From the NCBI GenBank assembly GCA_930367215.1, contig OV884057.1:202295621-202359620 (forward strand): a stretch of 64,000 nt of DNA, written 5' to 3'. Made by a program: the position numbers and the translations under genes. The DNA comes from Pollenia angustigena (taxonomy: Eukaryota > Arthropoda > Insecta > Diptera > Polleniidae). This document shows positions 12,269 to 22,277 of this stretch, piece by piece (position 1 is the first letter of the stretch; each line of letters begins with the position of its first letter). The notes beneath the pieces are model-generated. The model worked only from the letters and a program-made list of their open reading frames with translations. It made no database searches and was not told the DNA's origin.

Positions 12269-13030
12269 TCTTCTATATATATAAAAGAGTTGCGTTAGTC
12301 ACTGACTGACTCATTCATCATCGCCCAGCCCAAACCGCTGACACTAGAAACTTGAAATTTAGACCATAGATTGGTCACTCCCCAAATCGATCCACTAAGA
12401 CGGCATTTTTGGAAATTCGCATGTTTAGGGGGTAAAAACGGGAAAATTCGGTAACCTTATATCTTCAAAACTAAAAGAGATACAAACAAAATTTAATGCT
12501 TATTGTTGTTCTTTAGAAAAATAAGGGGACAGGTATCTGGTACTTTTTTGAAATTCGGCCCTTTTGGGGAGTAAACGGTAAAACCTGAATTTTGAAACTT
12601 TTTTGACCCCCTTTAATCTTTCGAACCAATAAACATAGAAACAAAGTGTATACCACATTCGATACTTAACAAAAAAATACGAACACGAATTTGGTACTTT
12701 TTCGAAATTCGAATATTTAAGGGGTGAAAATCGTAACTATTTTTGGTACTTTTTTACAAAACATTTTCCTCTATTCATTGACATATTCGAATTATGGGCT
12801 GCCACTACAATACTGAAATTTTTGACACTTTAATGGGGGAAAAATATAGTACCCAACAAAGGAAATACGGGCTATTTGATAGTTTTCTTTAGCTTTTTGG
12901 TAGTACATACTAAAGTAGCGGGTTAAATGCTAGAATTTAAACAAGTTTAAACCTAGAAAAATAAACTTTGGCATAAAAATATGTCCACGAAGAAAAAGGA
13001 GACGCTAACGAAGTAGCGGGTATATGCTAG
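12269..13030 (+). mobile_element. Non-autonomous Helitron
   Basis: Starts A|TCTTCTATATATATAAAAG and ends with a short hairpin (CGCTA, loop ACGAAG, TAGCG at about 13003-13018), then GGTATATG and CTAG|T at 13027-13030. TC start, 3' hairpin near the end, CTAG terminus and insertion between A and T are the standard Helitron signature. A second, internal GTAGCGGGTTAAATGCTAG near 12916 looks like an older 3' end. No Rep/helicase coding sequence. Confidence 0.8.
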
Positions 13031-13379
13031 TTAAAGATTAAAATAAACAAAAATTAAAGACAAATTTCGTTTATAATACAACATTTTAAAAACGTAAACA
13101 GAAATGTTTATTTTAATGAAAATTCGTATAATTACCATTTTTTTCAACTTTTAAAATTTGAATTAAAAGGTTTTGTCAAAATGCCACAGATTTATACATC
13201 TTCATCTTCATCATTAGATATTTTGTTCTCAATTTTAAAACCCATATACACAACGTCAAACAAAAGAAAATAGGGGAAAAAATTAAAACAAGCGTCAAAA
13301 TCAAATAAATTAATTTGACATTACATGCGAAAATAATGACTACTTTCCCTAATAAACAAACCTGTTACTTATTATACCA

Positions 13380-13899
13380 AGATCTTGATGAAATTTATTT
13401 GCTTTTTGGGGATTACAGGAATGGTTTATATGGGACCTATGGTTAATTCTCCTAACGTTCCAGTTTCCAATCATAGTCCTTGTTCGATATGCAAAGGTTG
13501 TCATCATAGGTTTCGGGTTTTCATTTAGAGGCGGATTGTTATTGTTAGCTTTGATTATTTCAGAAAGGTGGGTTGCTCGCGCTCTTTTCCTAGGCTGGTG
13601 ATAAGGCTGCTATCTATGTGACCAATCCTAAGTTGCAGTCATGCTTCAGCAAACATTTGTAAATCGTATACCTACATGCCTGAGACGTCATGATTTACTC
13701 TCACCATTCAGACTACATGACTGTTCGCCTTTTCACTCTAGCTAGCTTACAGCGGAAGCCAAAAAAGCCATTGCCCGTGTATTACTTGACCTAGGACCGA
13801 AAGTAGTGAGCTGCTTGGACAGTAAGCAGAGCAATCATTACTGGTCACTCCCAAGTGAATGACAATCAGAAACTTTCCGCTCTGTAAGTGTGGACCAAA
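13380..13899. other. Unassigned stretch, possibly a decayed retrotransposon
   Basis: Less A+T rich than its neighbours. Plus-strand frames near 13790-13885 contain 'IITGH', which faintly recalls the post-RNase H region of Jockey-like elements, but stops interrupt all frames. No confident call. Confidence 0.25.
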
Positions 13900-13903
13900 T
13901 TAA

Positions 13904-14039
13904 GGGGGTAATTTTGTTGTTCACTTCACCTTGCGTTGAGAAAATTTTCATATAAAATTTTTTGAATTTTCAAAATTTCAAAAAATTTTATATGAAAATT
14001 TTCTCAACGCAAGGTGAAGTGAACAACAAAATTACCCCC
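13904..14039. mobile_element. Perfect hairpin element flanked by TTAA
   Basis: A 136-bp near-perfect palindrome beginning GGGGGTAATTTTGTTG and ending in its complement, with arms of about 60 bp, flanked on both sides by TTAA (13900-13903, 14040-14043). TTAA duplication fits piggyBac-type insertion. Non-coding. Confidence 0.7.
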
Positions 14040-14451
14040 TTAATCTTAATACCAACATAATCACCCATATCATGAATTCAACATGTGAAATGAAATTTTT
14101 ATTTCACATGGATTTTAATTTCGTATCATGAATTCAATGTCAATAAAATAAAATACGTGATTTTAAAAACCTGTATATTCAGAGTTGTAAACAAAAAACA
14201 ATTCATGTATTTAAGAAAACTGTGCTTTTGGAAATTAATTTTATTAAAAGTTTCTTAAACTATAAGAAATGGCAAAAACTCGGTAAAAATTATTATATTA
14301 GCGGAAATTCGCAAAACATGGCTAAAATTCGAGAAAAATTTAAAACTTGTACACAAACCTTAAAATTTATATGAAATCGCTAAACGCTTTAAAAATAGTG
14401 TCGGAAAATAACAAAAAAAAAAAATTCAAAAAATAACGAAAATTCGCGAAT

Positions 14452-15132
14452 ATTCACCCCTATCGTGAATAACAAGTGGAATTTTTATTCCCATGAAATT
14501 TTCATTCCCCTCGAAGGGAAAAAAGCAATCGTGAATCTCATGTGAAAAATTGTTCATGCTATCAGTTCCAGTGAATGAAAAAAAAGAAGAAAGATTAAAA
14601 AAATTAAAAATCAATGAAATTTTTGTTCAAAAATATTCAAGTATATATTTTAAAGAAAAGTTAAAATAATAAAGCAAAATATTTAGTATTGGAGGGATAG
14701 TTTGATTACAACGTTAGTTTTTTGCACTTTTTAAATTTAATGTAGTAAAAAATTTTCCAAAATTCTGTTACCAAGTCAAACGAAAGTTTCACAAATCCGC
14801 AGGCAATCTACCTGTTGCTTTGCATTTTGTTGAGCCATATATCGGTTTGTGCCTTTTTAACTTTATTAACCCTTAATATTCGATTTATAGGAGGAGCTAC
14901 TTACATACATGTTCTGTTCCCTAGCAAAAATAAAGTGAGCAAATCTAAGGGAAATGTGAACAAATTACGAGGGAAAAAGTTTTTCACGATAAGGGGAAAT
15001 TTTAACCGTGAACATTTTTTTACGTTATTATTCTCCTTTGAATTACATTTTTTCATGGGAGTTGTTCATGATCGCAAATATGTGAAAAGGGGAAAAATTA
15101 CGAATGAACAATTTTTCACGATAGGGGTGATT
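14452..15132. mobile_element. 681-bp TIR element inserted in the GCGAAAATTCGCGAA repeat
   Basis: Left ATTCACCCCTATCGTGAA and right TTCACGATAGGGGTGATT are inverted. Comparison with 9520-9560 shows that the host repeat continues from 14451 directly to 15133, so this is an insertion. It contains a 126-codon frame (14815-15195) that runs past the right end and has no recognisable motif. Confidence 0.7.
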
Positions 15133-15399
15133 GTTAAACAAGCCATAAAATTGATTAAAAGTTCCTTAAACTATATGAAAAAATTGTTTAATTAGCGGAA
15201 ATTCGCAAAAATTTTCAAACAGCGGCTTTATGGCAAAGTCTACTATCGTTAAAGCTGTAAATAATCAGAAAAATTACAGGAACAAATCGCTTCTATCGCG
15301 AAGATGTACTACTTAAGATATCGTGCATGACCAATTTAAAAAAAAATTTTAATAAAAAAATTATTTTTTTTTCCAGAAAAAAAAATTATGTTTCTAAAA

Positions 15400-15695
15400 C
15401 GACTACGCATATAAGAAAAACGTTTTACCTTTCTTAAAGTAAATTTTATTAAGGAATTTCGGTTTTTTTTAGTTTTTCACTAAGCTTAAGCGTTTTTGAG
15501 TTACGCGAATATATGTTGTGCGACCTCCTTAATTTTCGAAATAACGGTATATCTCGAAAACCAAAGCCAACATAAAGAAAAAAGTTTTAACTTTCTTAAA
15601 GTAAATTTTATTGCGGAATTTCGTTTTTTTTAGTTTTTCAATAAGCTAACGCGTTTTTGAATTACGCGAATATATGTTGTGCAACCTCAACTAGT
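15400..15695. repeat. Two tandem units of about 162 bp
   Basis: TTCTTAAAGTAAATTTTATT recurs at 15431 and 15593, followed by GGAATTTCG, AGTTTTTCA and ACGCGAATATATGTTGTGC in both units. No coding sequence. Class unknown. Confidence 0.65.
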
Positions 15696-15894
15696 ATAAC
15701 TATAAAGATCTGATAGAAAAGATGTTTTTTTTTATAATATGGGGAACTTTGGGCCCCACTCGGCATGGCTAGGCACCGTCGGATTGACCTGAAAAATTAG
15801 ATCATGATTTCTTACACCAAACCTCATATTTTAAGCAGCGCAAACAATTAAATTAAAAAAAAAAAAAATGGCGACCAGTCTATTGTTTACTCAG

Positions 15895-16745
15895 CAACCA
15901 GTCATGCGAGAAGGCCAGTCATGAAGGCGTAGTCTTGAGAATATTTTGATCTTACTTTTTGGTGTATTGGTTGGGTAGGTTGGTGGGATATTATAACGAT
16001 TTACTGTTGAATAATGGTAGTGGTTGATGGGGGTCTCTTTAAGTTTTAATTTGATATAGCTCTCGATGTGGCGACGGATGTCAATTCTCTCATATTTTGC
16101 AGCATTGTCAGATGCTTCATTTCCAGCTGTACCAGTGTGGCTAGTTATCCAGTCAATTTTATTTTATTTTCACTGCCTATGAGTGCGTTTCTAATTTGTG
16201 CAATTATTTTTCATTTATAGTTTATGTGCTACTGATCGACTTGAGAGCTGAGAGGCTATCTGTTAGTATTACAGTTTTCTTTTTACTTTTCAAAGCAAGA
16301 AGTATCAACTGCAGAATTGCGCAGGATTCGGCTGTGAATATAGAACCATGTTCGTGTAGTAACCCTAGGGTAACATTATTACCTTATTTGTTCACTACAG
16401 CGTAAGCTGGCCAGTGGCCCTTTGAATTGGGTGCCATCTGTGTATAAGAAATTCCAACCCTGGTTTTCAGCCTGCACATAAGTTCAGACATCAAAATACG
16501 AAATGTGTCTTTAGGGGTATCGTTTTTCGCAAAGCTGGTAAGTGTTAGATCCAAGTAGCACGTGTTCAATTTCCATGGAGCTTTGATTGTGTGTTTTGCA
16601 TTTTGAATTAGCGGTATGCTCAACTCGCTGGCCAATGCAAGTGATTCAGATATTGCTGAATTAAATCGTCTTGTGCGTTTCGAATTTATTGCTAAGTATC
16701 TGATAACGCTGATTCTGGGTATTAGCGAGTTTTTCAGGTTCAGTA
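15895..16745 (-). pseudogene. Non-LTR retrotransposon RNase H fragment
   Basis: Minus-strand frames contain FTAESCAILQLI (Glu motif), VILTDSLSALKS (Asp motif) and WITSHTGTAGNEASDNAAK (last Asp motif), the RNase H layout of I/Jockey-type ORF2. Several stops and frameshifts separate them, for example after AYAVVNK near 16384. The segment differs from the one at 11261-12230, so a different family. Confidence 0.75.
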
Positions 16746-17361
16746 AATGATATTTTCATGTGTAGTTAGACGAGAAAGTTAGTCCTTACCTTTTTGACGT
16801 TCTCTATCTGCTGGCTGTTGAGTGAAATATTTTACGAGTCGGCGTCAATTTCATATACATAAATTTAATTGTTTGTTTAAGAGTTTGCACTTTTCGCATT
16901 TTAGCTATGTTCGCGATAGAAGTTTTTTTTTCCTGTGATTCTTTACAGCTTTCACAATTTTTAATAAATGTTAGACTTAAGCAAATAAGCGATCTTTAGT
17001 TCAACTTAAGGTTTTTTCGAACAAAAACTTTGAATACACAAAAACATGCGGATTCGAGAACACCAGTTTATGAATTATGCGGATTCAAAAAGTTTTCGTT
17101 TTCAATTCGTGTCGAAATCTGGAACATCGTCCCATAAACTTGTTTTCCTTTATGCTCTTCAAATCACAAATCTGAAACTAAAAAATTTGTTTCCTATCCA
17201 AAGATCCAGTAGTATGAACAATCTTATTTCAAAATGTTAAGATTTAATTTATTTCCCGTTTAAGTAAAATGGAAGTATATTTCTGATTTATGTGAAATCT
17301 ATGCAAATATATTTTTAACTTCAAAATCTAATAGAAAAAAAAACAGTCACAATAGTAAAAA

Positions 17362-19060
17362 CAACAAGTTAGAGTGCTATATTCGGCTGTGCCGAATCTT
17401 TGATACCCTCCACCGACACTTCGAATGTTTTAGGAGTAATATCTGCATGATGTCTATTTATTATTATAATCTTTGTAAAAACAGACATCTGTATTAAAAT
17501 TTGTTGCGGTTTAGACCTAAATAAAATTATTGACCGACAATCAGAATCAATTTTAAAAAGCTTGAGTAGTATATCAGTTTAAGCTGAACTTAAATTATTT
17601 TCAGGAGAACAAATTATATAAAAGCCATGGTAAGCTATGAACCAATCATCCCAAATTCTCCAGAACGATTTGGCATTAAAAAACATAAATTTCAATATAG
17701 CGGTGCAATTAGTTTAAGTGTTTGCAGTGAATTTCAGAAGGCTGCTAAAATGAAATCTAAGGTAAATTATGGACCGTATGTCACAAAATTGCATAACATT
17801 TTTTCTGGCCATATGAAGATAAACTAGAAGACAGTTTACCGCGTATTTAATTATTTTACCAGAGTGGGCTTTAAATGAGGCCTATGGTAATTTATACACC
17901 GATCTTCACCAAATTTCACAGTGTCATTTCTAGTTCTATAAAACTGTGATGTACCAAATTTTGTTATGATAGCATTCTTTTTTACGTTTTTAGGCATACT
18001 AAGCTGTTTTCCGGCAGTAAGTTTAATATGGGGCCTAGGGTAAAGTATGAACTGATCTTCACGAAATTTCACGGTCTTATTTCTAGTCCTATAAAACTTT
18101 TATGTTCCAAATTTTGTTATGATAGCCTTATTTTTTACGGATTTAGGCGTATTAAACTGTTTTCCGGAAGTAGTTTTTATATGGGGCCTAGGGTAAATTA
18201 TAAACCGATCTTCACGAAATTACATAGTTTTACTTCTTGTCCTATAAAACTTCGATGTACCAAATTTTGTTATGATAGCGTTATTTTTTACGGTTTTAGG
18301 CGTACTTAACTGTTTTCCGGTAGTAGGGTTTATATGGGGCCTAGGGTAAATTATGGACCGATATTTACGAAATTTCATGGTCTTTTTCCTTGTTCTATAA
18401 AACTTTGATGTACCACTTTTTGTTATGATAGCATTATTTTTTACGGTTTCATGCGTACTAAACTGTTTTCCGGAAGTAGGGTTTATATGGGGCCTAGGGT
18501 AAATTATGGACCGATCTTCACGAAACTTAACAGTATCATTTCTAGTCCAATAAAACTGTGAAGAGCCAAATTTTGTTATGATAACATCATTAATTATGGT
18601 GTTAGGCGTACTATACTGTTTTCCGGGAATGGGGATTATATGGGGCCTAGGGTAAATTATGGACCGATCTTCTTGCAAAATCGTATGTCTTTCTGTGCAT
18701 TATTCCACCATTTATGTTAGTTTTTGTAACAAAATTATCAATTTTTTTAGGTGGTGGTTCCACATTTTGATTCATAGCTCTGATCCTACTAAACGGATTT
18801 TGCTGAATTTCAATCCCAAACTGCTTAGGATAACTACAAGCAATTTGATAACCAGTTTGTTTAGTTCTTTTGAGTTTTTCGAACAGACGGACAAACGGAC
18901 AGACAGACAGACGGACATGGCTAAATCGGCTTAGAATTACTCAAGGACCCAGAATAAATATACTTTTTGGGGTCTGAGATGAATAATAAAAAAGTTTCAC
19001 ACGGAATGACAAACTTAATTTACCCTCTTCACAACTAATTGTGGTGGAGGGTATAAAAAG
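17362..19060 (+). mobile_element. Element with internal 153-bp tandem repeats (family D1), copy 1
   Basis: Begins ACAAGTTAGAGTGCTATATT with a CGGC/GCCG hairpin and GATACCCTCCACC. It ends GGTGGAGGGTATAAAAAG, so the subterminal ACCCTCCACC motifs are inverted. Between them is an array of six 153-bp units, then a CAGACGGAC-rich segment. Subterminal inverted repeats plus an internal minisatellite recall DINE-1/Helentron elements; that assignment is inference. Other copies: 29176-33409 and a 3' part at 45440-45652. Confidence 0.7.
17865..18665 (+). repeat. 153-bp tandem repeat, about 5-6 units
   Basis: The string GGGCCTAGGG or a close variant recurs at 17878, 18031, 18184, 18337, 18490 and 18643, always 153 bp apart. 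Each unit also carries GACCGATCTTCACGAAA, TTTTGTTATGATAGC and AAACTGTTTTCCGG. 153 is divisible by three, which leaves a long minus-strand frame open (18220-18678) without implying a protein. Confidence 0.9.
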
Positions 19061-19732
19061 TTATTACCAGGGCCCGGACTTTTATGCAGTTAAAATCACG
19101 TTTTATTAAATTATAAAAATATGCAGTTAAAATTATATTGAATTTTTTTTATTAGTAATAAAAAAAAAAAACATAAAAGTAACAAGAAAAAACAAAAATA
19201 GCATGAACAACGTTAAAATTCTGTCTCATAAACGTAAGTAAAGCGCAATAACCACAAAAGTAGAAGTTAAAATAAAGTAAAACACAAATATATAAAGAAA
19301 CAGTAAGACAATCATGTAAATTAAGTCACTAGTAAAGGCCCAACTATAATATGCATAACCTTGCTTGATCAACTGTGCGAATCCATGTTAATCGTAAGTG
19401 TCAAACCATATAGAACTTAAGAAAACTTGTTAATTTTTTGAAACTGTCATTTGCTTAAGCACAGTGCGGAGCAATTATAAACGAATCAAATGTTTATTGA
19501 TTTTGTTTTTAGAGATATATGTATTTGACCCTAAATTTTTTCAAAATAAAAGTTTATTGTCTGTTTTTCAAAACAAAATAAAACGGAACTGATAGGTGCA
19601 TGGTTAAATGCTGAAAGTTTCTCTGTGGTTTATTAATTTCCACTACGCTGTTTTCAAAAACAATTTATATTATATATGCAATCAGCTAAAGATTTAAAAC
19701 AATAAATTTAATTCCTTAATTTTTGTTTAAAC
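19061..19732. other. Spacer, no feature seen
   Basis: A+T-rich, A-rich in part. I see no gene and no clear repeat boundary. Confidence 0.6.
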
Positions 19733-20215
19733 CAGTGTTCGAAAATAAACAGTACATTATTTAGCGTTCGGCTCACACACCGAAGAACGATATCTATTTT
19801 TTTAGTGTTTGTGTAAACATACACAAACCTTAATACCGTTCGAACAATTGTAGTGATACTGTAGAAAAACATTATATTTTAATGTTCTATAATGTTTTTT
19901 TCGTGTGTGTATTTTGTTTTTGTAAAAAATGTTTGGTTTTTTTTTTATCAGCAAAAAGCGACGAACATTAACGAGCCGAACCGAGCACATTGAAGTTCGT
20001 GGATTTTCAAAAAAAACCGAACGGAATTTAATGTTCTCATCATTTGTTGAGTATGATGAAAACAGCATTATTTTTGTGTTCGAAAGATGACAAACAGGGA
20101 AACGTTATTTTTTTTTAATGAATTTCTACACAAACACTATTAGCGTTTGTGTTTTCCACAAATCTACCGAACCGAACATTAAAGAACGATATTTAGTGTT
20201 TATTTTCGAACACTG
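19733..20215. mobile_element. hAT-type MITE, family H1, with 8-bp target duplication
   Basis: Ends CAGTGTTCGAAAATAAACAG and, inverted, CAGTGTTCGAAAATAAACAC. Flanked by a perfect 8-bp direct repeat GTTTAAAC at 19725-19732 and 20216-20223. CAGTG-type ends with an 8-bp duplication are the hAT signature. 483 bp, non-coding. Related to 8635-11000. Confidence 0.9.
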
Positions 20216-20743
20216 GTTTAAACTTTATCAAGCTTGCTACGAATTTGTTAACTTAAGTTACCGTCCACAAAATACATCTTATTTATGGCGACATCAATTA
20301 CCTTAAATTCACTATTGTTGAATCCTTTTAAAGTTTTCAGCATAATACATAATTGCTTTCAACCACGTCCCCATCTGGTTGTTATAGGCTGTAGAGGAAG
20401 ACATTAATCTGGATAATTCTTTTTATATGCGGCAACACGCGAAGGTGCTTTACAAAATATTTTTCCCATTAGAAATTAATTAATAATTATCATCGAAGTT
20501 GTCTTTTATCTCTTCTGCGGAAAGGGTGCATCGAAAATAAAGCAATTAAAACAAGTTTTTTCAATATATGTAACAAAAATATGCAATATCAGCAATATAT
20601 GCAAAAAAATGCATTCAAAGCAAAATATTCACTAACAAATCGATGCCATTTGACTGCAAATTTCTTGATTCGCAAAGATATGGTAATCTCCGACTTAGGA
20701 GAACAAATATGCATTTGCATAAAAATCCGGGCCTTGGTCATTA

Positions 20744-21052
20744 CGTTACCTTCAGTCGCAAAAAAACTAAGTTCAAAATTTATAAAATGTTTAGTTCTCA
20801 ATAAATTTTATATCTTATTTGAAAGTTAACAACCAACAAGTGTTAATATTAACTCTCATATTAAAAGCCGACTTACCATGTTCTCTTTATCATTATTGGT
20901 ATTAGCACATTTATGTTCCGTTGCAAAAAATAAAACTAATAAAACAGTATATTTTTATGCAAACAATAAATTTTTGTATACTTTATTGCACTGTATCAAA
21001 AACTGAATTTCCAAAAAATGCGAACTTAGCTCCTTTACAACTGAAGGTAACG
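20744..21052. repeat. Diverged inverted repeat around a ~220-bp spacer
   Basis: CGTTACCTTCAGTCGCAAAA at 20744 reappears inverted at about 21012-21052 (ACTGAAGGTAACG), with ACTAAGTTC shared further in. The arms are imperfect. Small open frames here translate similarly on opposite strands only because the DNA is inverted. Unassigned. Confidence 0.5.
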
Positions 21053-22269
21053 ATATGCTTTCCTCCTGGGTGGATTGTAAGGTACATTGTATAAAATTAA
21101 CTTTGAGTACAACTCTGCTTACAAAGGATCCTTTTTGCAATAAGTTATTTATAAAAACATTAGCAGCAATTGGAAGAATCAAAAGGATTTTATGTTTTTT
21201 TAGAATAATCTACTATTTACAAAAGATATTCCCGACAATTTTTCTTTACTCTTGCAACTGTGTAAAATAGCTGAGTTACATTTATTTGAAGTGAGCAATC
21301 TATTTTATTTATTTGGCCGTAGGTTTCTTAAATTGAAAGAATGAATACATTAACTGTTATACAAATTAAAGAAATTGTCAATTTATGTAGCATTATTAAA
21401 AAAGATTAACAAGGACTTCATTTATTTAATATAATACCTTCAACAAGACAAATTTTAAAAACATTTTCAAGGAAATATAATCGAATACATACATAAACAA
21501 TTGTGTAAGAAAGTTAGTTAAAAGAAAATTCAAAAATGTTTTATATTACTTACGGCCAATTTTACCAAGTTCAGTTATAATTCACTACCAGCTATAACTG
21601 TCAAATCATATTGCTAACTAGAAGTTAAAGTTATAGTTAGTTTTAATTGAACTTGTTGATATGGCCGTTAGACGAATATTTGTACGAATAAAAACTTATA
21701 ACAACCCATTAATTACAAATAATGATTTTTAAATAAATTCAACAAACTTTTAGTAAACAATTTTTAAAATTTAGCATTAAGATTAATTTTGGATATTTTA
21801 TACACCGTAAATTCTTATTTACACAACATATCAACTTATTTACATACATACTTAGATTTTTATACATACAACCTACAAAATAATATTTTTTTTTTGTATT
21901 AACTACACAAATTGCTTAGATTTGGAAATTTACTTAATTACATACTTTTTTTCTTTAGGACAATTTCATAACTTTGAATTCAAATACCTTTTGGTGGAAA
22001 AAATACGGGGCTTAAAAAAAACTTACTAAATATAAAAATAGATTAAAAAACATTTAAGTAAAATTAATTAAATTAGGCAAACAAATGAAATTAGAAAATT
22101 GTTAAATTTTAAAACGTTTCAAAACTAGACAAGAAATAAGCTTCACAAGTTAGTCAGACAAATAAATTTAAAAATTAAATAAAAAGGAAAATTATCAAAC
22201 ATATTAATTTTTAAGGTTTTTTAATTATTAAATAAAACTAAATACGTACTTAGCCAACTATTTATTTAT
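21053..22269. other. A+T-rich stretch downstream of the bromodomain-like gene
   Basis: No gene recognised. On the minus strand the 3' UTR of the 22270-44816 gene should lie in its right part; AATAAA repeats overlap and follow that gene's stop at 22255-22275. Confidence 0.5.
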
Positions 22270-22277
22270 TTATTTAT
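22262..22277 (-). terminator. AATAAA repeats at the 3' end of the bromodomain-like gene
   Basis: The stop TAA (22272-22270) lies inside a run of AATAAATAAATAAATA on the minus strand. Any of these could act as poly(A) signal, though the overlap with the stop means the working one may lie further left. Confidence 0.3.

Larger units (their letters stand above)
11182..13190. mobile_element. TIR element, family M2, invaded by a retrotransposon and a Helitron
   Basis: TCTGTGGCATTTTGACAAA at 11182-11200 is mirrored by TTTTGTCAAAATGCCACAGA at 13171-13190. The interior holds a 3' fragment of a non-LTR retrotransposon with its A-tail (minus strand, about 11203-12240) and a Helitron (12269-13030). Its own sequence between those is short. 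Confidence 0.65.

Noticed and set aside
14815..15195. 126-codon plus-strand frame
   Set aside because: Runs across the right end of a TIR element into a different repeat; no motif and low-complexity composition.
17865..18665. Regularly spaced direct repeats, considered as a CRISPR-like array
   Set aside because: Units are contiguous 153-bp minisatellite copies without unique spacers, in an animal genome.
18220..18678. 152-codon minus-strand frame with internal amino-acid repeats
   Set aside because: Explained by the 153-bp DNA tandem repeat (51 codons per unit); the second array has non-multiple-of-three spacing and no frame.
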